NCBI RefSeq assembly: GCF_019083965.1
Contig: NZ_JAHRCY010000001.1
Coordinates: 62,001-126,000 of the forward strand
Direction: 5' to 3'
DNA length: 64,000 nt
Origin: Catellatospora tritici
Lineage (GTDB): Bacteria; Actinomycetota; Actinomycetes; Mycobacteriales; Micromonosporaceae
Every line of letters begins with the position of its first letter. Positions within the stretch are counted from its first letter, which is position 1. The position numbers were made by a program, and so were the translations under genes. The notes beneath the pieces are model-generated. The model did not search any database. It was not told the origin of the DNA and saw only the letters and a program-made list of their open reading frames with translations. Positions 33,768-41,826 of the stretch are shown piece by piece.

Positions 33768-36700
33768 TTACGCGCGGGGCTTCTCCCGCATCTCGAAGGT
33801 CTCGATGACGTCGCCGACCTGCAGGTTGCCGTAGCCACCCAGGGTCAGACCGCACTCGAAGCCCTCGCGGACCTCGGTCGCGTCGTCCTTGAACCGCTTG
33901 AGCGAGGTGATCGAGGCGTGCTCCGCCACGACCGTGCCGTCGCGGACCACCCGGGCCTTGGCGTTGCGCCGCAGCAGACCGGACCGCACGAGGCAACCGG
34001 CGATGAGACCCACCTTGGACGAACGGAAGACCTCGCGGACCTCCGCCGAACCCAGGGCGACCTCCTCGAACTCCGGCTTGAGCATGCCCTTGAGGGCCGC
34101 CTCGATCTCGTCGATGGCCTGGTAGATGACCGTGTAGTAACGGATCTCCACGCCGACGCGGTCGGCCAGGTCGCGAGCCTGGTCCATCGGGCGCACGTTG
34201 AAGCCGATGATGATCGCGGTCGAGTTCGCCGAGGCGGACGCCAGGTTGACGTCGTTCTCGGTGATCGCGCCGACGCCACGGTGGATGATCCGAAGCTGGA
34301 TCTCCTCCGGGATCGGCAGCTTGACCAGCGCGTCCTCGAGGGCTTCCACGGAACCGGAGACGTCGCCCTTGATGATCAGGTCGAGCGAGGTGCGCTCGCC
34401 CTCCTTGATCTTCTCGAGCAGGTTCTCCAGCGTCGCCCGGCCGCGCAGGCTCGCCTGCTCGGCCGCCCGCTTGCGGGCCTGGCGCTGCTCGGCGATCTGG
34501 CGCACCGTACGGTCGTCGTCGGCGGCCAGGAAGGTGTCACCCGCACCCGGCACCGCGGTCAGACCGAGCACCATGACCGGACGGGCCGGACCCGCGAAGG
34601 CGAGCGGGTTGCCGTTCTCGTCCAGCATCGCCCGGACGCGACCGTAGGCGTTGCCCGCCACGATCGAGTCGCCGACGTTGAGCGTGCCCTTCTGCACCAG
34701 GACCGTCGCCACCGGACCACGGCCCTTGTCGAGCCGGGCCTCGATGGCCAGACCCTGGGCGTGACCGTCGATCGGAGCGGTCAGCTCCAGCGACGCGTCC
34801 GCGGTCAGCAGCACCGCCTCCAGGAGGCCGTCGATGTTGAGACGGCTCTTGGCGGAGATGTCGACGAACATGGTGTCGCCGCCGTACTCCTCGGCGACCA
34901 GGCCGTACTCGGTCAGCTGCTGACGCACCTTGCCGGGGTTGGCCTCGGGCTTGTCGATCTTGTTGACCGCCACCACGATCGGCACGTCGGCCGCCTTGGC
35001 GTGGTTGAGCGCCTCGATCGTCTGCGGCATGACGCCGTCATCGGCCGCGACGACCAGCACCACGATGTCGGTGGCCTGGGCACCACGGGCACGCATGGCG
35101 GTGAACGCCTCGTGACCCGGGGTGTCGATGAACGTGATCGCGCGGTCTTCACCGTCGTGCTCGACGTGCACCTGGTACGCACCGATGTGCTGGGTGATGC
35201 CACCGGCCTCGCCCTCGACCACGTTCGCCGACCGGATCGCGTCCAGCAGCTTGGTCTTACCGTGGTCGACGTGACCCATGACGGTCACCACGGGCGGCCG
35301 GCTGACCAGACGCTCCTCGTCGACGTCGGCGTCGAGGTCGATGTTGAACCGGGCCAGCAGCTCGCGGTCCTCGTCCTCGGGGCTGACGATCTGCACCTCG
35401 AAGCCGAGGTGCGCACCCAGCAGCAGCAGGGTGTCGTCGGTGCACGACTGGGTCGCCGTCACCATCTCGCCCAGGTTGAACATCTCCTGGACGAGCGAGC
35501 CCGGGTTGGCGTTGATCCGGTCCGCGAAGTCCGACAGCGAGGCACCGCGCGGCAGCCGGATCGCCTGACCCTGACCACGCGGCGCGCCCGAACTCATCGT
35601 GGGCGCGGACAGGTTGTCGAACTCTTGACGCCGCTGCTTCTTCGACTTGCGGCCGCGCGACTTGCCGCCGCCACGACCGAAGGCACCTGCGGCGCCGCCG
35701 CCACGACCGCGACCACCCGCGCCGCCGCCACCGGGACGACCCGCGCCGCCCGCCGGCGGAGCACCGGTGCCACCACCGGGGCCACCGCGGTAGCCGCCGC
35801 CGGCGCCAGGAGCGCCGCCGCCGGGACGGAAGCCGGTGCCGGCACCGCCGCCACCAGGACCGCCACGGAAGCCACCGCCACCGCCGCCGCCACCGGGACC
35901 GCCGCGGAAGCCACCGCCGCCGCCACCGGGACGACCCGCGCCGCCACCGGGACGACCGGCACCGCCACCAGGGCCACCCGGACGGGCCGGGCGCTGGCTG
36001 GGCATGGAGGCCGGGTTGGGCCGCGGCGGCATCGAGGCCGGGCTGGGCCGAGGCGGCATGGACGCCGGGTTCGGCCGGGGCATGCCCGCCGGGGACGGAC
36101 GCGACGGGGCCGCGCCGCCCGACGAGATGCCGAACGGGTTGTTGCCGCCGCTGCGCGGCGGACGGTTGCCACCCGGGGCGCCGGGACGGCCCTCACGGCC
36201 GCCGCCCTCGCCACGCGGGCCGACCGGACGGTCGCCACGGTCGCGGTCGCGACCACCCTCGGGGCGCGGCCCACCGGGGCCGGCGGGACGCCCGTCCCGA
36301 CGGTCGCCACCAGGCGCGCCAGGACGCCCGGCCGGGGCTCCCGGACGGGCTCCGCCGGCCGCGGACGAACCGGGCCGGGGCGGCATGAAGCTGGGCTTGG
36401 GGCCGTCGCCGCGAGGCGAGTCCTCGCGCTGGCTGCGAGCAGCCTGCTGGGCCGCGCGTGCGGCCTCCTGCTCGGCCTTGAGCGCCGAGGCACGCGCCTC
36501 GGCTGCCGCGACCTCGATGTCGTGGGCGCTGGCCGGTTTGGTCACCGGCGTCGGCGGCACCATCGACACGGGCGGCTTCGGCTTCATCACCGAAGGCGCC
36601 GCCGCGGGCTTCTTGGGGGGCGCCGGCCTGGCCGTCACCCGGGGTTCGTTCGCGGTCGCCGCTGTGGTCGCCGCCGGGGCCGGTGCCGAATGCGACGAGC

Positions 36701-36881
36701 TCGGGGCGGAACCCCCGGAGCCGGCCGCGAAGGCGTTCTTCAGCCGTCGGGCGACGGGAGCTTCCACGGTGCTCGACGCGGTCTTGACGAACTCGCCCAT
36801 CTCCTTGAGTTTGGCGAGAACGTCCTTACTCTCGACGCCGAGCTCCTTCGCAAGCTCGTGTACGCGGGCCTTGCCTGCCAC
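33768..36881 (-). CDS. infB: Translation initiation factor IF-2
   Basis: 1037 residues from GTG 36881, supported by GAGGAG four bases upstream. GTPase that brings initiator tRNA to the ribosome. The N-terminal IF2_N helix ([18 protein letters not shown]) is followed by about 380 residues of Pro/Gly/Arg-rich low complexity, including RPNPASMPP repeats and runs of [11 protein letters not shown]1 GHVDHGKT is near residue 534, then domains II to IV. The long disordered insert is typical of actinobacteria, here at the long end. Confidence 0.96.
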   Translation of the reverse strand: MAGKARVHELAKELGVESKDVLAKLKEMGEFVKTASSTVEAPVARRLKNAFAAGSGGSAPSSSHSAPAPAATTAATANEPRVTARPAPPKKPAAAPSVMKPKPPVSMVPPTPVTKPASAHDIEVAAAEARASALKAEQEAARAAQQAARSQREDSPRGDGPKPSFMPPRPGSSAAGGARPGAPAGRPGAPGGDRRDGRPAGPGGPRPEGGRDRDRGDRPVGPRGEGGGREGRPGAPGGNRPPRSGGNNPFGISSGGAAPSRPSPAGMPRPNPASMPPRPSPASMPPRPNPASMPSQRPARPGGPGGGAGRPGGGAGRPGGGGGGFRGGPGGGGGGGGFRGGPGGGGAGTGFRPGGGAPGAGGGYRGGPGGGTGAPPAGGAGRPGGGGAGGRGRGGGAAGAFGRGGGKSRGRKSKKQRRQEFDNLSAPTMSSGAPRGQGQAIRLPRGASLSDFADRINANPGSLVQEMFNLGEMVTATQSCTDDTLLLLGAHLGFEVQIVSPEDEDRELLARFNIDLDADVDEERLVSRPPVVTVMGHVDHGKTKLLDAIRSANVVEGEAGGITQHIGAYQVHVEHDGEDRAITFIDTPGHEAFTAMRARGAQATDIVVLVVAADDGVMPQTIEALNHAKAADVPIVVAVNKIDKPEANPGKVRQQLTEYGLVAEEYGGDTMFVDISAKSRLNIDGLLEAVLLTADASLELTAPIDGHAQGLAIEARLDKGRGPVATVLVQKGTLNVGDSIVAGNAYGRVRAMLDENGNPLAFAGPARPVMVLGLTAVPGAGDTFLAADDDRTVRQIAEQRQARKRAAEQASLRGRATLENLLEKIKEGERTSLDLIIKGDVSGSVEALEDALVKLPIPEEIQLRIIHRGVGAITENDVNLASASANSTAIIIGFNVRPMDQARDLADRVGVEIRYYTVIYQAIDEIEAALKGMLKPEFEEVALGSAEVREVFRSSKVGLIAGCLVRSGLLRRNAKARVVRDGTVVAEHASITSLKRFKDDATEVREGFECGLTLGGYGNLQVGDVIETFEMREKPRA

Positions 36882-37095
36882 TGCACTCCTCACTCCGAGG
36901 TCGCGCGGGCAGTGACCCGCCACGACCTCACTTGTGCACTTGAAGCCTGATCATTTCAGTGACTTCATCGTGTGCCCATGTCGGTAGTCCTACCTTGCTG
37001 TGATCCTCAGACGCCGTGCGTGAGCGCTGCGTCTACGGTGGTCCGCCAGTGATGGTGGCGGCGATCCTTCGGATCGGATCGTGATCCTCCAGGCC

Positions 37096-37440
37096 TCACG
37101 GCCCGTGGATCGCCTCGGCCAGCTCGCCGGCATCCAGGACACCGGTGATCCGCAGCGCGCGCCCGAAGGCGCGGCGCCGCAGCGCCGACTCGAGACAGGC
37201 CGCCGTCGGGTGGACGTGCGCCCCGCGGCCGGTCATCGCACGCCGCGGATCGGGTCGAAGGCTGAACTGGCCAGCTTCCGACTCCACCGCGACGACACGT
37301 AGTAAATCGACAGCAGACGCACGTCGCCTACACCCCACGCATGTGCGCACCGGAGGTGCCACAGGCGTGACAGGTGAGGACGCCGCTTGCGATGCCGCCT
37401 GCGATGCCGCCGACGGTGCGAGCCGCGTGCGTCGTACCAC
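37096..37440 (-). CDS. ylxR: YlxR (DUF448) RNA-binding protein
   Basis: 114 residues. The YlxR core VRTCVGCRRRASAVDLLRVV and GRGAHVHPTAACLESALRRRAFGRALR is intact. YlxR/RnpM modulates RNase P in Bacillus subtilis. The N-terminal 30 residues contain a small ASQA repeat from a 12-bp duplication. GTG 37440 gives the longest form; a later start is possible. It sits between nusA and infB as usual. Confidence 0.9.
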   Translation of the reverse strand: MVRRTRLAPSAASQAASQAASSPVTPVAPPVRTCVGCRRRASAVDLLRVVAVESEAGQFSLRPDPRRAMTGRGAHVHPTAACLESALRRRAFGRALRITGVLDAGELAEAIHGP

Positions 37441-37455
37441 CGAGCAAGTCTACCC

Positions 37456-38514
37456 CTATGCGGAGATCGGGGTGCCGCCCGGCTCCGTCTCGTGATCAGC
37501 ACCGCTACGGGGCGGACGCGCGGCACCGCCGGGCGCGTCGGCCGCGTCGGACCGGATGTCGATTCGCCAACCGGTCAGACGGGCCGCCAACCTGGCATTC
37601 TGCCCTTCTCGACCGATCGCCAGGGACAGCTGGTAGTCCGGGACGGTGACCCGCGCCGCACGCGCGGCCAGGTCGACCACCTCGACCTTGAGCGCCTTGG
37701 CGGGCGACAACGCGTTGCCGACGAACTCGGCCGGGTCATCGGACCAGTCGATGATGTCGATCTTCTCACCGTGCAGTTCACTCATGACCGCGCGCACGCG
37801 CTGACCCATCGGGCCAATGCAGGCGCCCTTCGGATTGACCCCGGCCACGGTCGACCGCACCGCGATCTTGGTGCGGTGACCTGCCTCACGGGCGATCGCG
37901 GCGATCTCCACGGTGCCGTCGGCGATCTCCGGCACCTCCAGTGCGAACAGCTTCTTCACCAGCGCCGGGTGCGAGCGCGACAGCGTCACCTGCGGGCCGC
38001 GGAAGCTCTTTGCGACGTGTACGACCACACACCGGATCCGCTGCCCGTGCGGGTACGTCTCCCCCGGCACCTGCTCCGACTGCGGCAGGACCGCCTCGAC
38101 CTTGCCCAGGTCGACCGAGACGATGCCCTTCTCGGTCCGGCTCTCGTGCGCCTGGATCACGCCGGTGACCAGGTCACCGTCGCGGTTGACGTACTCGCCG
38201 AAGTGCACCTCGTCGGTGGCCTCGCGCAGGCGCTGCAGGATGACCTGCTTGGCGGTCATCGCCGCGATGCGGCCGAAGTCGTGCGGCGTGTCGTCCCACT
38301 CGCGCACCATGTCGCCGCTCTCGGCGTCGTACTCCTGCGCGAACACCACGGCCGCGCCGGAGTGCCGGTTGATCTCGACGCGGGCGTGCGACTGCGCGCC
38401 TTCGGTGTGCCGGTATGCGGTGAGCAGCGCGGATTCGATGGCCTGGAGGATGGTCTCCTCCGAGATCTCCTTGTCACGTGCCAGCGCCCGCAGCGCCGCA
38501 AGATCGATGTTCAC
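37456..38514 (-). CDS. nusA: Transcription termination/antitermination factor NusA
   Basis: 352 residues, the normal actinobacterial length without the C-terminal repeats of E. coli. An N-terminal polymerase-binding domain, S1 domain and two KH domains are visible ([21 protein letters not shown] and [15 protein letters not shown] around the KH region). It controls pausing, termination and rRNA antitermination. The GTG start overlaps the rimP stop and has AAGGAGA upstream. Confidence 0.95.
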   Translation of the reverse strand: MNIDLAALRALARDKEISEETILQAIESALLTAYRHTEGAQSHARVEINRHSGAAVVFAQEYDAESGDMVREWDDTPHDFGRIAAMTAKQVILQRLREATDEVHFGEYVNRDGDLVTGVIQAHESRTEKGIVSVDLGKVEAVLPQSEQVPGETYPHGQRIRCVVVHVAKSFRGPQVTLSRSHPALVKKLFALEVPEIADGTVEIAAIAREAGHRTKIAVRSTVAGVNPKGACIGPMGQRVRAVMSELHGEKIDIIDWSDDPAEFVGNALSPAKALKVEVVDLAARAARVTVPDYQLSLAIGREGQNARLAARLTGWRIDIRSDAADAPGGAARPPRSGADHETEPGGTPISA

Positions 38515-39185
38515 CGCTCTTCTCCTTCGTCATCCGGCCCAGCCTCGTCATCAGCGTCAGCGTCGAGGTCCGACTCATCGTCGTCCTCGTCGTCGCCGAA
38601 CTCGGCGAGCTCCTCATCGGAGATCTCGTTCATCCGCTTGAATTCGACCTGGACCCGGCCCGGACCCAGCGCGTCGTACGCGACCTCGGTCACCTTGCCG
38701 TCCACGTCGAGCACGACACCGCCCGCGCCGGCCTCGGTGATCCGACCCGTCAGCGTCTTGTCGCCCACCTTCACCTTGACCAGGCGGCCCGTGTTGCGCG
38801 CCCAGTGCCGGGGCAGCGTGAGCGGCCGGTCGACTCCGGGCGAGGAGACCTCCAACTGGTACTCGCCCCGGATCAGGTCGGTGCCGGCCTCCTCGGCCTC
38901 GTCCAGCGCCCGGGAGACCGCGCGCGACACGTCGGCGATCGCGTCCAGGCCGACGCCGCCGTCGCCGTCGACGACCACCTGCACCAGGTGCCGCCGACCG
39001 ACCTGCTTGAGCGTCAGATCCTCCAGGTCGTAGCCGGTCTCGGCCACCACCGGCTCGATCACCTCGCGCAGCTTGGTCCGCCGCGCGGCCAGCTCGGGCA
39101 CGGGGGTGCGCGATGGGGGCGCGGCGGCTGGCCGACTGGCCGGTCGGCCCGCCTGACGACCTGCGGCACGGCCACGCTGAGCCAT
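38511..39185 (-). CDS. rimP: Ribosome maturation factor RimP
   Basis: 224 residues. Needed for 30S assembly. A basic Ala/Pro/Arg-rich N-terminal extension of about 30 residues precedes the RimP core ([30 protein letters not shown]). The C-terminal 30 residues are nearly all Asp/Glu. It opens the rimP-nusA-ylxR-infB operon. Confidence 0.94.
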   Translation of the reverse strand: MAQRGRAAGRQAGRPASRPAAAPPSRTPVPELAARRTKLREVIEPVVAETGYDLEDLTLKQVGRRHLVQVVVDGDGGVGLDAIADVSRAVSRALDEAEEAGTDLIRGEYQLEVSSPGVDRPLTLPRHWARNTGRLVKVKVGDKTLTGRITEAGAGGVVLDVDGKVTEVAYDALGPGRVQVEFKRMNEISDEELAEFGDDEDDDESDLDADADDEAGPDDEGEER

Positions 39186-39274
39186 CTGAGGGCACCCCTC
39201 TCGGTGATACGTCGACTGCGCAGAGCGTAACCCGCGAGGCTGTACTGCTGCGGCATCGGCTCTGCGGCCTTAAT

Positions 39275-39310
39275 CGGTGTCATCCTGCGCGTTCGCTCCG
39301 GATGACACCG
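39275..39310. repeat. Perfect 11-bp inverted repeat (hairpin)
   Basis: CGGTGTCATCC and GGATGACACCG surround a 14-base loop in the divergent rimP/lipoprotein spacer. It may be a REP-type element or affect one of the two leaders. Confidence 0.6.
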
Positions 39311-39394
39311 AGCGGCCTGCAACCGCCGATGCCTGGTGTGAGCGCTTGGTTGCGCTATTAGGCAAAGCATGCCGCGATCAGGAAGACTGGCGCG

Positions 39395-39919
39395 GTGCGG
39401 ACACGGGCAGATGATCGTAGCGGGCAGGGCGGGCCGGGCACCAATCGGCGCGAACTGCTGCGTCGGAGCGCGCTGGCGGGCGTGGTGGCGAGCGGAGCGC
39501 TCGTCACGGCGTCAGGCTGCGGCCTGTTCGACGGCGAGCCGGACACCCCGCCCGCGCCGGACGAGCTGACCGGGCTGCTGGCGGGCACCTGGACGCTGAT
39601 CGCCGCGTACGACTCGGCGCTGACCGCGCTGCCCGAGCTGGGGCCGCTGCTGGGGCCGCTGCGCGAGACGCACCGCCGGCACGCCGACGCCCTGACCGCG
39701 GTGATGAACCCGCGTCCGTCGGCGCAGGCGTTCGGGCCGAGCAGCCTCGCCCCGGCCGCCGGGGACCGTAAAGCCGTGATCAACTCGCTGCGCACCGCCG
39801 AACAGAACGGTGGCCGCCAGGCCGCCGAGGCCTGCCTGGCCACCACCGCCGCCCGTGCCACGCTCGTCGGGGAGATCGCGGTCGCCCGCGCCACCCACCT
39901 GGAGGTGCTGATCCCGTGA
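39395..39919 (+). CDS. Tat-exported lipoprotein, ferritin-like
   Basis: 174 residues. The N-terminus has a twin-arginine signal (NRRELLRRSALAGVVASGALV) and a lipobox TASGC with the lipidated cysteine near residue 42. The mature part is helical, with a possible four-helix arrangement similar to the downstream DUF4439 protein. The gene lies at the position of M. tuberculosis Rv2843. The GTG start has AGGAAG about ten bases upstream. Function unknown. Confidence 0.72.
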   Translation: MRTRADDRSGQGGPGTNRRELLRRSALAGVVASGALVTASGCGLFDGEPDTPPAPDELTGLLAGTWTLIAAYDSALTALPELGPLLGPLRETHRRHADALTAVMNPRPSAQAFGPSSLAPAAGDRKAVINSLRTAEQNGGRQAAEACLATTAARATLVGEIAVARATHLEVLIP

Positions 39920-40356
39920 GTGAGCAGCTCGGGCAGCGGCTCGGCGCCGCGCTGGCGGCGGAGTACGCCGCGATCTTCGCGTACGGCCGGTTGGGGGTGC
40001 TGCTGGACAAGGCGGGTCGGGAACTGGCCCGGACGGTCCAGGAGGTGCACCGGGTGCGCCGGGACGCGCTGCTGGTGCAACTGGCCGCCCTCAAGGTCGA
40101 CCCGCCCGCGGCCGAGGCGGGGTACGCGATGCCGTTCCCGGTGACCGACAAGGCGTCGGCGTTGAAGCTCGCGGCGTACGTCGAGGACGGGGTGGCCGCG
40201 ACGTGGCGCGCCACGCTCTCGGCCACCGAGGGCGAGCTGCGCAAGCAGGTGCTCTCGGGATACACCGACGCGGCGGTACGCGCGGCGCACTGGCGCCGCC
40301 TGGCAGGCCTCACCCCGGTCACCGTCACCTACCCCGGCCGCCCCACCACCCGCTGA
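39916..40356 (+). CDS. DUF4439 ferritin-like protein
   Basis: 146 residues. Four helices with EYAAIFAYGRLG and EVHRVRRDALL typical of the ferritin-like DUF4439 family (Rv2844-type, next to rimP). The usual second glutamate and histidine metal ligands appear partly present, but metal binding is not assured. GTG start overlaps the lipoprotein stop as GTGA, so the two are made together and may form a membrane-anchored pair. Confidence 0.8.
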   Translation: MSEQLGQRLGAALAAEYAAIFAYGRLGVLLDKAGRELARTVQEVHRVRRDALLVQLAALKVDPPAAEAGYAMPFPVTDKASALKLAAYVEDGVAATWRATLSATEGELRKQVLSGYTDAAVRAAHWRRLAGLTPVTVTYPGRPTTR

Positions 40357-40518
40357 CCACCCCAGCCCTGACGCGGCTCGCGGCTGGCCTCTGGCGGCCG
40401 GCGATGATCGCCGAGGCCGACGCCCCGATTCGTGGCTCGTGGCGCGGTAAGCCCCCGCCGTCGGCGCCAACCACTCCGACCAGCCGTGCTGTGTGAGTGG
40501 TTGCGTGGGCTATACCGC

Positions 40519-40528
40519 GTATGCATAC
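40519..40528. promoter_or_regulatory. Palindrome GTATGCATAC upstream of the PadR gene
   Basis: A perfect 10-bp palindrome 9 bp before the ATG of the PadR regulator. It overlaps or lies near the likely promoter and is a candidate autorepression site for the PadR-ABC operon. Confidence 0.45.
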
Positions 40529-40537
40529 TCAGTAGTC

Positions 40538-41110
40538 ATGTCAATCAGGCACGGCCTGCTCGCCCTGCTCGAACGCGGACCCCGGTACGGATACCAGCTC
40601 AGGGCCGAGTTCGAGGACTCCACCGGCTCCACCTGGCCGCTGAACATCGGCCAGGTCTACACCACCCTCAACCGACTCGAACGTGACGGCCTGGTGCATC
40701 CGCTGCCCGAACACGACGGGGGGCAGCGGCCGTACGAGATCACCGGCGCCGGACGCGCGGAGCTGGCGCTCTGGTTCGCCACCCCCATCGCCCGCACCGA
40801 CCGGCCCCGCGACGAGCTGGCGATCAAACTCGCCCTCGCGTTGACCACCCCGGGCGTGAACGTCGCGGCCGTCGTGCAGACCCAGCGCACCGCCACGATG
40901 CGCGCGCTGCAGGAGTACACCCGGCTCAAACGCGGCGACGCCGAGCTGCCCTGGCGACTCGTACTCGACGCGATGATCTTCCAATCCGAGGCCGAGCTGC
41001 GCTGGCTGGACCACTGCGAGACCGCGCTGGTCCGCTTTCGCCCGGCCCCGCCGGCGCCGCTACCGACCCGCGACGAAACCCCCTCGACGACACGGGAGAC
41101 CCAGGCATGA
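40538..41110 (+). CDS. PadR-family transcriptional regulator
   Basis: 190 residues from ATG 40538. N-terminal winged helix (IRHGLLALLERGPRYGYQLRAEFE, YTTLNRLERDGLV) then the Vir-like C-terminal helices. PadR proteins of this length commonly repress a neighbouring exporter and are released by a drug-like ligand. The stop overlaps the start of the ABC ATPase, so all three genes form one operon. Confidence 0.88.
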   Translation: MSIRHGLLALLERGPRYGYQLRAEFEDSTGSTWPLNIGQVYTTLNRLERDGLVHPLPEHDGGQRPYEITGAGRAELALWFATPIARTDRPRDELAIKLALALTTPGVNVAAVVQTQRTATMRALQEYTRLKRGDAELPWRLVLDAMIFQSEAELRWLDHCETALVRFRPAPPAPLPTRDETPSTTRETQA

Positions 41111-41826
41111 CTCCGATCCTGGAACTGCGTGAGGTGCACCGCACCCACGGCAAGGGCGAGGCCGCCGTACACGCGCTGCGCGGCGTGACCATCGAGGTGC
41201 AGGCGGGTGAACTCGTGGCCGTCATGGGCCCGTCCGGCTCCGGCAAGTCCAGCCTGCTCAACCTGGCGGGGGGTCTGGACTCCCCCGACTCCGGCGAGGT
41301 GCTGGTGGAGGGCCGGGCCCTGTCCACGCTCAGCCGCCAGGAGTTGGCCAAGCTGCGTCGCCACAGCGTCGGGTACGTCTTCCAGGCGCTGAACCTGGTG
41401 CCCAGCCTGACCGCCGCCGAGAACGTGGCCCTGCCGCTGGAGCTCGACGGCGTCTCGGCCCGCAAGGCCCGCCCGCAGGCCGAGGCCGCGCTGGCCGAGG
41501 TCGAGCTGTCCGGGTACGCCGACCGCTTCCCCGACGAGATGTCCGGCGGCCAGCAGCAGCGCGTCGCCATCGCCCGCGCCCTGGTCGGGCAGCGGCGGCT
41601 GGTGCTGGCCGACGAGCCGACCGGTGCGCTGGACTCGCAGACCGGCGAGGCGGTGCTGCGCCTGCTGCGGGCTCGGGTCGACGCCGGTGCCGCCGCGGTG
41701 CTGGTGACCCACGAGGCCCGGCACGCGGGCTGGGCCGACCGGGTCGTCTTCCTGCGCGACGGCGTGATCGTCGACACCTCGGGCCCGCTCGCGCGGCCCG
41801 AGCAGCTGCTGGAGGCGACCGCGTGA
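41107..41826 (+). CDS. ABC transporter ATP-binding protein (MacB/LolD type)
   Basis: 239 residues. Walker A GPSGSGKSS at residues 41-49, Q-loop, signature MSGGQQQRVAIARAL, Walker B LVLADEPTGALD and switch His in LVTHEARHAG. The LolD/MacB-like insertions and the FtsX-type partner indicate mechanotransmission or lipid/peptide/drug export rather than import. Coupled to both neighbours by ATGA/GTGA overlaps. Confidence 0.92.
   Translation: MTPILELREVHRTHGKGEAAVHALRGVTIEVQAGELVAVMGPSGSGKSSLLNLAGGLDSPDSGEVLVEGRALSTLSRQELAKLRRHSVGYVFQALNLVPSLTAAENVALPLELDGVSARKARPQAEAALAEVELSGYADRFPDEMSGGQQQRVAIARALVGQRRLVLADEPTGALDSQTGEAVLRLLRARVDAGAAAVLVTHEARHAGWADRVVFLRDGVIVDTSGPLARPEQLLEATA

Noticed and set aside
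33918-36950. Open frame of 1010 codons on the plus strand
   Set aside because: Antisense to infB; low-complexity translation mirroring the IF-2 insert.
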